A stretch of 64,000 bases of DNA from Chitinophaga pinensis DSM 2588 (GTDB taxonomy: Bacteria > Bacteroidota > Bacteroidia > Chitinophagales > Chitinophagaceae). Made by a program: the position numbers and the translations under genes. The DNA is taken from NCBI RefSeq assembly GCF_000024005.1, contig NC_013132.1, positions 5,202,001 through 5,266,000 on the forward strand, written 5' to 3'. Each line of letters opens with the position of its first letter. Within the stretch, counting starts at the first letter, position 1. The notes beneath the pieces were generated by a model. It did no database searches. It saw nothing but the letters and a program-made list of their open reading frames with translations, and was not told the DNA's origin. Below, one piece after another: positions 47,601 through 53,696 of the stretch.

Positions 47601-47805
47601 TAACGTAGTGAACGTTAATCTGACAGGCTTCAAAGGAAAATCTGCCGTAACGATGTATGATGTCAATGGTCGTGTGGTATTACGCCGTGAAATGAATCCG
47701 GTGAATACGCAGCTGGACATTTCCACATTACCGACAGGTGTTTATATTCTGAAGATCAGGAACGGTGCGAAAGAGGTGAATATGACGAAGATCATCAAGC
47801 AATAA
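44614..47805 (+). CDS. Secreted reprolysin-like (M12B-type) metalloprotease with Fn3, PPC and T9SS domains
   Basis: A 1063-residue protein. Signal peptide to FAQ (about residue 19), a propeptide-like region, then the catalytic domain with the zinc motif HEVGHQLGANH (residues 343-353) and a Met-turn IMGYAG (about residue 374). Ig-like sections follow, then two fibronectin type III repeats (SYDVDYKA and SYDVDYKP segments), a pre-peptidase C-terminal domain (NNKDTATNGN...DIDHYKFVITTAGTITITLG) and a T9SS type A tail (KVAVFPNPANNVVNVNL... ending MTKIIKQ). It degrades extracellular protein; the autoprocessing site is not evident. It follows the FG-GAP pair but has its own terminators on both sides. 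Confidence 0.93.
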   Translation: MRKLLLLATALLCSTLSFAQDYWRPHTDGARISTDKAVARLAFPTEFKLFDLNFTPFRDQAFRSVGNKSAHATIISLPNADGQIEQFEITEASNFEPALQARFPDIRAFSGKGITDKYATLKLSISPEGIQTTVFRTGKENEFIEPYSADHTVYTVFKKRANTLPWKCSTPEQQLATDIGSRIPDVAGRSTGDAKTLRLAQSVTAEYSNYFGATSASQVALVLAAVNATLTRCNGVYEKDLAIHLNLVASTTSVFYYNASTDPYSSASSGAGGAWNGELQSTLNSVIGAANYDIGHLFGASGGGGNAGCIGCICVDNSKGSGFTSPADAIPQGDNFDIDYVVHEVGHQLGANHTFSMSNEGTGVNVEPGSGITIMGYAGITSQDLAPHSIDIFHAASIAQIQANLATKSCPVTTVISGNNATPVVSAGGNFTIPISTPFVLTGSATDANPSDVLTYAWEQFDNASSSQTGSSSVASPTKATGPNWISLPPVTSPTRYFPKLATVLAGNLVSGPLTGGDAGANTEALSAVSRTLRFRLTVRDNAPYSSTAPVTIGQTNFSDMTVTVSNTSGPFSVTAPNTAVSWAGNSSQNITWNVANTTASPVSCANVKISISTDGGNTFSTLVSSTPNDGSQSVIIPNTPTTTARIKVESVGNIFFDISNTNFTIVSGSSCTSPTGLSDSAITATSATITWADVSGAVSYDVDYKAVADTTWISAAAGITVTGVNLTGLLAGHTYDYRVRSHCASDSSSYAVGQLTTTPSASCSAPGGLSSTSVTTTAAVISWTAVSGALSYDVDYKPAASATWINVQAGATATFANLTGLTATTTYDWRVRTNCSDGNGAYASAQFTTQTPPTCANNKDTATNGNTAGAATIPFNTDITGLISPSGDIDHYKFVITTAGTITITLGTLPGDYDLKLLNSAGTQLAISQAGGTSSETISRNMTPGTYYAQVYGYNGANSTTSCYTLRVQLGTASRSTDVSSGDLPKVAVFPNPANNVVNVNLTGFKGKSAVTMYDVNGRVVLRREMNPVNTQLDISTLPTGVYILKIRNGAKEVNMTKIIKQ

Positions 47806-47829
47806 TTTTGATAATGAATAATAGATATG

Positions 47830-47867
47830 AAAAAGCCGGTACCTGTCCAGGTACTGGCTTTTTTTAT
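47830..47867 (+). terminator. Terminator after the metalloprotease gene
   Basis: AAAAAGCCGGTACCTG pairs with CAGGTACTGGCTTTTTTT across a short loop, with one mismatch; a T7 run follows. Confidence 0.85.
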
Positions 47868-47874
47868 GGGCTGC

Positions 47875-47909
47875 TGACATAGGGTTGTCACTTGCCCCCT
47901 TTTACTTTG
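47875..47909 (+). promoter_or_regulatory. TGACA-N6-TGTCA operator with promoter, second copy
   Basis: TGACA (47875-47879), N6, TGTCA (47886-47890), then TTTG at 47906-47909. The spacer TAGGGT differs by one base from TAGGGC at 5017-5022. The spacing to the TTTG box is identical (16 bp), and the gene start follows within 30 bp. It precedes the VOC gene at 47936. Confidence 0.6.
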
Positions 47910-47935
47910 TGTCATTCTAAACAAAATCAACAGAC

Positions 47936-48337
47936 ATGACGCTTTCATCAGTCCGCATCATTACCGATGATATTAAACGCCTGGTAAACTTTTATGAGAT
48001 CGCTCTGGGAGCGAAGTTTACCTGGTTTACCGACGATTTTGCCGAATTAAAGACTTCCCGTGCGGCATTGGCGATCGGCAGTACGCGTACACTGGCTTTT
48101 TTCGGTGAAACACCCATCGCTGTTCCTGCCAGCAACCGTTCCGTTATCATTGAATTTCAGGTAGATAATGTAGATGAACAATATCCTGCGGTAGCCGATA
48201 TAGCTGGAAAGGACGTGGTACAGGTACCTACGACGATGCCCTGGGGCAATCGTTCTTTATTGTTCCGGGATCCGGATGGGAACCTGGTGAATCTCTTCAC
48301 TCCTGTGTCACAGGAAGCACAAAAAAGGTTCGAGTAA
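47936..48337 (+). CDS. VOC-family glyoxalase/dioxygenase-like protein
   Basis: A 133-residue single-domain VOC protein: SVRIITDDIKRLVNFYEIALGAKFTWFTDDFAELKTSRAALAIG at the N-terminus and IIEFQVDNVDEQYPAVADIAGKDVVQVPTTMPWGNRSLLFRDPDGNLVNLFTPV at the C-terminus. The RSLLFRDPDGNLVNLF end is the hallmark. The enzyme class (bleomycin-resistance-like or dioxygenase) is uncertain. It is monocistronic, with an operator shared with the DinB/PhnB-like unit at 5012 and a terminator at 48349. Confidence 0.88.
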   Translation: MTLSSVRIITDDIKRLVNFYEIALGAKFTWFTDDFAELKTSRAALAIGSTRTLAFFGETPIAVPASNRSVIIEFQVDNVDEQYPAVADIAGKDVVQVPTTMPWGNRSLLFRDPDGNLVNLFTPVSQEAQKRFE

Positions 48338-48348
48338 ACTGATTGTAA

Positions 48349-48378
48349 ACGCCGGAGAAAGTGCTTCTCCGGTGTTTT
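48349..48378. terminator. Terminator between convergent VOC and outer-membrane genes
   Basis: CCGGAGAA (48352-48359) and TTCTCCGG (48365-48372) with a T-rich tail. Confidence 0.75.
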
Positions 48379-48384
48379 TATTTA

Positions 48385-49254
48385 TCAGAGCGGCTGTATG
48401 ATGGTCCGCTTTTTATACTTGTGGGATAAGATGAAGAAAGGGATACTTGCTGAAGTAACGACAGCCCCTGAACCCAATAACCACTGGTAGGTGGCGGGCT
48501 TAATGCTGTTTGTTTCCGCACTTGCGATGGCAGTTACGAGACCAAGGAGTGTCAATGGCACCCCTACACCGACTGATACCCAGCCCAGTGCTTTATAAGA
48601 TCGTTGTGTTTTCCAGTCTTCACTGGTTTTATCATATACAGGACGGGCTTTGTATGGTGGTGGTGTCCGCTCTTTCATCAAACTGTCGATGGTATGTAGT
48701 CCTCTGAGAGAAAAGGCATATGCCACTCCTACACCGATATGACTGGCGGCAAACCCGCCTTTATTCCAACGTTCATAGTTTGCCGAAAGCGAAATATGTT
48801 TAGCGATATAGGTGCCGATGGTGAGGCCATAGGTAGTTGAGCCGCTTTGATAGAAGGTATTGTTATCTGCGAAATAGGTAAATCCGAATTGTGGTTCTGC
48901 GAATAAGGACTGATACCTGAGTTGTGCGCCTATTTTAACGGGGATAGCTGTAAATCCGCCGGTAGTGGTTGTAGCAGATGCTTTCGGATGGTATCTTACG
49001 GCGCCCGTCTGCAGCGAAAAACCATACATACTATTGAGGCGGAGCAGGTATTTCACGGTTCCACCGATACCATAGTCGTATCCGGGATCTTTCACATCAA
49101 CAAAAGTGGCCCTTCCTTCTCTGAAATCCCCCAGGGGGATAGCGTATTGGGCGCCGACAGAGATTTCTGATGTAGGAAATGGTTTCCGTTCCTGGGCGTA
49201 CAATATAGGTGTAGGCAGGGATAGCAAAAGCAACAGAAAATATATTCTTTTCAT
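48385..49254 (-). CDS. Outer-membrane beta-barrel-like protein
   Basis: A 289-residue protein with a signal peptide (PTPILYAQ). Residues about 25-185 alternate in a pattern typical of a porin-like or OmpW-like barrel (SEISVGAQYAIPLGDFREG, YLLRLNSMYGFSLQTGAVRYH, FGFTYFADNNTFYQ, ISLSANYERWNKGGFA). The last third carries two hydrophobic stretches (LGWVSVGVGVPLTLLGLVTAIAS and LLGSGAVVTSASIPFFILS), unusual for a barrel, so the protein may also touch the inner membrane. No homologue is recognised with confidence. Confidence 0.6.
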   Translation of the reverse strand: MKRIYFLLLLLSLPTPILYAQERKPFPTSEISVGAQYAIPLGDFREGRATFVDVKDPGYDYGIGGTVKYLLRLNSMYGFSLQTGAVRYHPKASATTTTGGFTAIPVKIGAQLRYQSLFAEPQFGFTYFADNNTFYQSGSTTYGLTIGTYIAKHISLSANYERWNKGGFAASHIGVGVAYAFSLRGLHTIDSLMKERTPPPYKARPVYDKTSEDWKTQRSYKALGWVSVGVGVPLTLLGLVTAIASAETNSIKPATYQWLLGSGAVVTSASIPFFILSHKYKKRTIIQPL

Positions 49255-49308
49255 CTTGTGCCTTATTATTTTGAGGCAGTTTAAAGTTAACCTTTTACCT
49301 TGTAATGC

Positions 49309-51084
49309 TTATTGATAATGTTTGCCCATGGTATCTTTCTGGTGTTTCCAGAGTTCCTGGAAGATAGGGCTGTGCTCCTTCAGCTGCTCAAAAGTGCCTT
49401 CCCCGACAATTTTTCCCTGTTGGAGTATATATACATAATCGAAGTGTGTCAGCAGGTGCAGGCGGTGAATCGAGGAGATGACTGCCTTATCTGCAAAAGC
49501 CTTGAATAGTTTGGTGTAGATCATGACTTCCGTTTTGGGGTCTACACTGCTGGTAGGTTCATCGAGCAGTACTACTTCACTTTCGCGGGCGGCGAGTATA
49601 CCACGTGCCAGGGCAAGCCGTTGTTTTTGTCCGCCGGAGAGATTGACCCCTTTCTCCCGGATATCAGATTCCAGTCCGAGGGGCAGTTGTCTGATCACAT
49701 CGGTAAAATGTGCGCCTTCGCAGACTTCTTCAATATCTGCCTCGCTGAAGGGGAGTCCGAGTGTGACATTATAAGCAATAGTATTCTCAAATATTTCCGG
49801 TTCCTGCGGAAAGAGGGTGACGGTTTCATTGAGCGTATCCATATCATATATCTTTCCATCTACGGAGAGTTCCATACCGGGCTGAGGATCGTATAATCCC
49901 CTCAGCAAAGACAGTAAGGTACTTTTACCACTACCGCTTTCTCCTATCAATGCGATACGTTTCCCCCGGGGAATCTGGATGTTCAGTCCGTGCAGGCTTT
50001 GCGGTGCATGTTCGGCGTATTCCTCGCGATGGGAGAAGTTCAGGTCTTTTATACTGATCATCTGCCAGCTATCCGGCAGATCTGTGGGTGCATCCGGGCG
50101 GTGTTGTTTTTTGAATGCTTCATCAATATTGGCTGCCGTTTGTACATAGGTGTTGTATTGGGTGATATCGGTATACTGCCAGGCGAAGTCGTAGAATACG
50201 CTGGTGAACTGGTTCACGTATCCCAGTAAGGTGACCAGTCCGGCGATATAAAACACCTGTCCGGGTTGCCAGTACTGTATGATATAACCAACGGCTACCA
50301 CACAATAAATCACCGTAATCAGCACATCTGCCACAAACCATTTCCATTCATTGATCCGGATATTCTTTTTAAACGGTGGTACGATCTGATGTACTTTCCC
50401 CAGGAGACCGGTTTCCATACTCTTTTCCAATCGCAGGGTGATGACGGTCATGATATTGGAAAGGCTGTCGAACAGAGTGGAGGATACGACGTGTTCCTTT
50501 TCGTTCACTTCATCCAGGGTCCGGATAAAAGGTTTGTCAAACTTAAAGATTACCCAGATGGTAATGATACCGAGCACAACACCGATGGTACCAAACAGCG
50601 GCGAAAAGTATACGATGGCAGCTACCGAGAAAATGAGTTTACCGACTGCCCGCAGATACATAAAGCCGTGATCGAAGAAAGTTTTCAGGGCTTCGTAAGC
50701 TTTACGTATGCGGTTGATCGTAGCGCCGCTGTGATGGTCCTGGTGCCATTTTACCGGCAGGTGCAATACCTGGTGATATCGTTCCTGCAGGAAGTTACGG
50801 CTGAGATTAAAAGCGAGCTCACGCTCCATTACACGGGCGGGGCCGTGAAAGGCCCATTCCAGTAATTTAAGTACAAAGTAGCTGCCTGCATACAGGAATG
50901 CATAATGTAATACCTGCTGTGTATCCTGCTGGATCTTGTTGATAAACCATCCCAGTAATACGGGATATAGTGCGTTGATAATGGCAGAAACGACGAACAT
51001 GGCATATACCAATACATACCTTTTCCGTTCTTTTCGCGCATAAATCCAGGCTGTCCGCAACAGGGATATATATGGGTTGGCCAT
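49309..51084 (-). CDS. ABC exporter, fused permease and ATPase
   Basis: A 591-residue half-transporter with six N-terminal helices (residues about 20-310) and a C-terminal nucleotide-binding domain. Walker A is GESGSGKS, signature LSGGQKQRLALARGIL, Walker B VVLLDEP, and an H-loop SSIHRL. The type is a B-subfamily (MsbA-like) homodimeric exporter of lipids, drugs or peptides. It is a single-gene unit, with the LytTR-region terminator at 51115 separating it from the next genes. Substrate unknown. Confidence 0.92.
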   Translation of the reverse strand: MANPYISLLRTAWIYARKERKRYVLVYAMFVVSAIINALYPVLLGWFINKIQQDTQQVLHYAFLYAGSYFVLKLLEWAFHGPARVMERELAFNLSRNFLQERYHQVLHLPVKWHQDHHSGATINRIRKAYEALKTFFDHGFMYLRAVGKLIFSVAAIVYFSPLFGTIGVVLGIITIWVIFKFDKPFIRTLDEVNEKEHVVSSTLFDSLSNIMTVITLRLEKSMETGLLGKVHQIVPPFKKNIRINEWKWFVADVLITVIYCVVAVGYIIQYWQPGQVFYIAGLVTLLGYVNQFTSVFYDFAWQYTDITQYNTYVQTAANIDEAFKKQHRPDAPTDLPDSWQMISIKDLNFSHREEYAEHAPQSLHGLNIQIPRGKRIALIGESGSGKSTLLSLLRGLYDPQPGMELSVDGKIYDMDTLNETVTLFPQEPEIFENTIAYNVTLGLPFSEADIEEVCEGAHFTDVIRQLPLGLESDIREKGVNLSGGQKQRLALARGILAARESEVVLLDEPTSSVDPKTEVMIYTKLFKAFADKAVISSIHRLHLLTHFDYVYILQQGKIVGEGTFEQLKEHSPIFQELWKHQKDTMGKHYQ

Positions 51085-51114
51085 AGTATTCGGTGGTTTG
51101 TAAGGTACAAAGAT

Positions 51115-51146
51115 ATAAAAACATCCGGACGCGGTTGTCCGGATGT
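51115..51146 (-). terminator. Minus-strand terminator after the 99-residue gene
   Basis: ACATCCGGAC and GTCCGGATGT form a perfect 10-bp stem with a 6-nt loop. On the minus strand it is followed by a TTTTAT run. Confidence 0.75.
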
Positions 51147-51161
51147 TCTCTCTTACACCGG

Positions 51162-51461
51162 TTAAAAAAACGAGACGGACAGCTCCTCCTGATGTCCCTG
51201 ATCATCTATGGCCTTGATGTGCAATTTTGCACTTGGAAAGTCCGGATTAGGGATCAGGGTGCGGTAGCTCCATACGTTATTGTTATTATTTGCCTGACCG
51301 GACTCCAGTACATTACCATCTACGGAGATGATGTTTACAATTACCCGGGCAGTGTTTCTGATGACCATGTAGATGACGTCATTGATGGCGCCTTTGTAGT
51401 AATCAGTAATAACGAATCGGATATTGGCCTGTACGGATGCCAGTAATTGTTTATTTCTCAT
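51162..51461 (-). CDS. 99-residue C-domain-only protein of the two-domain small family
   Basis: The sequence from DYYKGAINDVIYMVIRN to GHQEELSVSFF closely follows the C-terminal half of the neighbouring 189-residue protein (NTYKGVIGDVIKISARD ... GNVTEKEVVIS). It shares VLE.G.A, W.Y and the ending .A.D..G...E. No signal peptide. The N-terminal half of the family is absent, so it is a stand-alone C domain. Probably cotranscribed after the 189-residue gene. Function unknown; the strands suggest an Ig-like or beta-sandwich fold. Confidence 0.7.
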   Translation of the reverse strand: MRNKQLLASVQANIRFVITDYYKGAINDVIYMVIRNTARVIVNIISVDGNVLESGQANNNNNVWSYRTLIPNPDFPSAKLHIKAIDDQGHQEELSVSFF

Positions 51462-51490
51462 GATATGTTAGCTTAATTGTGAGATAAAGA

Positions 51491-51511
51491 GCGTCCGCTG
51501 TATGCGGACGC
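51491..51511 (-). terminator. Short hairpin after the 189-residue gene
   Basis: GCGTCCGC and GCGGACGC form a perfect 8-bp stem with a 5-nt loop between the 189- and 99-residue genes. Its minus-strand tail has a weak T-run, so it may attenuate rather than terminate. Confidence 0.5.
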
Positions 51512-51523
51512 CCGATGATTGTT

Positions 51524-52093
51524 TTAGGAGATGACAACTTCCTTCTCTGTGACGTTTCCAGGCAAGTCTGTTGCGGTAGCTACGATGCGAGTACCGGGTA
51601 ATGTCGCGTTGGCGACGGTTGCCGTGTAGGTCCAGATGCGTTGGTTAGTTGCATCGATGATGGCATCACCTTGTTCTAATACAGTTCCCGTCGGTGAGGA
51701 GATGGTTACTGTTACGGATTTAGGGGTGATGACATCTCTGGCGGAGATTTTTATCACATCTCCGATAACTCCCTTATAAGTGTTTATACCCACGCTATCA
51801 ATTACTGGTGGTTTTGCAGCATCTTTGAAAGCAGCATTGTAGGCAGTCTGACCGCCCCTGGCAACTTTCTGATATTCCGCTTTCACCACAGGGTCTTTCA
51901 TAGCGCTTTGTGCATATAAAGATGCTATAACGAATTGTTCGCGTACTTCCTGTTGTTCGTCTGTCGGCGGTATCGTGTTAGGACCACGCTTAACAGCTAC
52001 GACTGTCTTACCTTTCCTGACGCGGAAATTCATCTTTTTACCCACTGTACCGGATACACCGGTGATAAATATATTGTCTTTTACGTATGCCAT
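51524..52093 (-). CDS. 189-residue two-domain protein of unknown function
   Basis: No signal peptide. The N domain (residues about 1-90) is rich in basic residues: GTVGKKMNFRVRKGKTVVAV, then a helix ending KAEYQKVARGGQTAYNAAFKDA. The C domain (about 95-189) is beta-rich and matches the 99-residue neighbour. The N domain matches the 95-residue protein at 53057. The gene lies directly downstream of a LytTR gene and of a 21-bp-period repeat, suggesting it is the regulated target. It could be DNA- or phage-capsid-like, but no known family is recognised. Confidence 0.7.
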   Translation of the reverse strand: MAYVKDNIFITGVSGTVGKKMNFRVRKGKTVVAVKRGPNTIPPTDEQQEVREQFVIASLYAQSAMKDPVVKAEYQKVARGGQTAYNAAFKDAAKPPVIDSVGINTYKGVIGDVIKISARDVITPKSVTVTISSPTGTVLEQGDAIIDATNQRIWTYTATVANATLPGTRIVATATDLPGNVTEKEVVIS

Positions 52094-52212
52094 TGTGATT
52101 CAGTTTTTGTGATTAAAAAATGTTGTTTTAATCATAATCATGATCACCAGGTTAGACAAGAGGCGCCCCTCTCCTGTCTTAGGCGCAGACCCGTTGTTCA
52201 CGATTGCTGATA

Positions 52213-52293
52213 CAATATTAGGCCGATTATGCTAACGAATTTTGGCAATGTACACAGGACGCCAAATCGTGTGCATAGGACGCCAAATCGTGT
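52213..52293 (-). promoter_or_regulatory. Putative LytTR binding site and promoter of the 189-residue gene
   Basis: AGGACGCCAAATCGTGT occurs twice (52256-52272 and 52277-52293), a 21-bp period in the same orientation, as LytTR regulators use (direct repeats one to two helical turns apart). On the minus strand CAATATTA at 52213-52220 reads TAATATTG, close to the TAnnTTTG -7 element, about 36 bp downstream of the repeat. The LytTR gene itself ends at 52307, so the site lies between regulator and likely target. Confidence 0.55.
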
Positions 52294-52306
52294 ACACGCG
52301 AATATT

Positions 52307-52627
52307 TTAAATGATGTCAAAATTGCTAAGGAAGGATTCTTTGAATTCTTTGCTGATAGGGAGCGGTTCGCCGTTTTTCATAGTGACGACTGTGTCGACA
52401 TACCTGATATGGCGCAGGCAGACTATATAATTCTTGTGGATGCGGATGAAAAGGTTAGGGGGAAGTCTCTTTTCAAATCGCCGGAGGCTGGTTCTTACTA
52501 TAAAGTTTCTGTCATTGATAAGTACGATCTTGGTATAATGCTTTTCAACAGTAGCATATAGTATCTCTTCATTTTCTATTTTTTCACGGGTTGTATCCTT
52601 AATAAGGAGTAATAGTGGCTTTTGCAT
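52307..52627 (-). CDS. Free-standing LytTR-domain DNA-binding regulator
   Basis: A 106-residue protein that is essentially a LytTR domain: EEILYATVEKHYTKIVLINDRNFIVRTSLRRFEKRLPPNLFIRIHKNYIVCLRHIRYVDT followed by GEPLPISKEFKESFL. It lacks a receiver domain, so its activity is set by expression or by a partner. LytTR proteins bind direct repeats upstream of promoters. It lies directly upstream of the candidate site 52256-52293 and the 189-residue gene. Confidence 0.87.
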   Translation of the reverse strand: MQKPLLLLIKDTTREKIENEEILYATVEKHYTKIVLINDRNFIVRTSLRRFEKRLPPNLFIRIHKNYIVCLRHIRYVDTVVTMKNGEPLPISKEFKESFLSNFDII

Positions 52628-53056
52628 AAGATTTGTCGGATTAAGTTAGGTAATGTAGAATTGATGCGGTGAGAAATGAAAGATGCGCAAAGTCGAAGGA
52701 CAGGAAGGAGACTAAGTCGAAGTCGAAGGAAGGATGGAGCAGACAGTAGATATTGAGCGATTGAAGAGCTGGTGATGATTTTTACATTGGTAGTTAAATT
52801 GTTTGCGTAATACATAACTGTATTTTTTGTGGGTTAATTATTTGTCCGGTAACCGGACGGGTTAAGATTCAATGTACAATTTTAGGAAAAATAATAACCT
52901 CGCGATCATTTCGCTGCGAAGTCCGTGAAAAAAATGTCTTTTAATAGTACTTATCCTACGTTGATCTTACATTCACGAATGTAGGATCAACGTAGGATAA
53001 GTATTATTAAAAGAATATCTGAAGCTGTTGTAGTGAGAGCCCATATATTTTTCATG
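52628..53056. other. 429-bp gene-free region with a long palindrome
   Basis: Between the LytTR start and the 95-residue gene. I see short direct repeats around 52690-52735 (AAGTCGAAGGA-type, three copies) and the hairpin at 52938-53013, but no convincing coding frame. Confidence 0.55.
52938..53013 (-). terminator. Long near-perfect palindrome, 37-bp arms, likely minus-strand terminator
   Basis: The arms 52938-52974 and 53013-52977 match at 35 of 37 positions with a 2-nt loop. On the minus strand the stem is followed by ACATTTTTTT. It lies downstream of the stop codon of the 95-residue gene, so termination is the simplest role. The stem is far longer than a typical terminator. Confidence 0.6.
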
Positions 53057-53344
53057 TTAATGCCCCAGGAAATCTTTAATAGCGCTATGATAAACGGTGG
53101 ATCCAGGTCGTGGTTTATATGCTGCTTTTAAAACAGGATTATGTACGATGCTCTTTGCGTACTTTACCGCGTCAGCGAACCTGGATTTCTCCTGTAGCTG
53201 GGCTACAGACGGGACTACGTTACTCATGTCAGGATACTTAGTAATGAATGTGCGTCCCTTTCTGCTTTTTAGGCTAAACTGCTTGCCTGTTGCGTTTTTA
53301 CTAACCTTGTACCCGGTTAGTAACGGGTTGTTTGTTTTTGCCAT
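53057..53344 (-). CDS. 95-residue N-domain-only protein of the two-domain small family
   Basis: Basic N-terminus (TGYKVSKNATGKQFSLKSRKGRTFITKYPDM), then VPSVAQLQEKSRFADAVKYAKSIVHNPVLKAAYKPRPGSTVYHSAIKDFLGH, which aligns with the N domain of the 189-residue protein (QQEVREQFVIASLYAQSAMKDPVVKAEYQKVARGGQTAYNAAFKDA). It lacks the C domain. No signal peptide. Possibly a regulated small basic protein, function unknown. It is the last chromosome-like gene before the tRNA that bounds the island. Confidence 0.7.
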   Translation of the reverse strand: MAKTNNPLLTGYKVSKNATGKQFSLKSRKGRTFITKYPDMSNVVPSVAQLQEKSRFADAVKYAKSIVHNPVLKAAYKPRPGSTVYHSAIKDFLGH

Positions 53345-53613
53345 AAGAATGTTTTTATGGTAAAAATAGATAAATCAGGTGTGCGGGTTTTACGCAATTT
53401 CGGGTATGGTTGTCGGATAAATTTTCTTCTACAATATTTAAATGCGTTAGTGATGCAGGTGATTGTTTGCATTGTATAACCGTCTTGGTTCTAACATTTT
53501 GTTTTGTGTGTTTCAGGATGTGTTTTTTAAGGGAAGTGTATTTTTTCCTTTCGAAAAAAGGTTTAATTTAAAATAGGATTGATGTTGTGGGATAAGTGTT
53601 GAATGTAGTAGTT

Positions 53614-53696
53614 GCCCAGATGGCGGAACTGGTAGACGCGCTGCACTTAGAATGCAGTTCCCCTGTGGTGTGCAGGTTCGATTCCTGTTCTGGGCA
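53614..53696 (+). tRNA. tRNA-Leu (anticodon UAG), attachment site of the island
   Basis: An 83-nt class II tRNA. The acceptor stem GCCCAGA/TCTGGGC is perfect, the anticodon stem CTGCA/TGCAG closes a loop CTTAGAA with anticodon TAG at 53648-53650, and the variable arm is long. The T loop is TTCGATT with stem pairs GCAGG/CCTGT. No CCA is encoded. The recombinase gene of the adjoining island ends inside this tRNA on the opposite strand, so the tRNA 3' part is the integration site. Confidence 0.93.
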
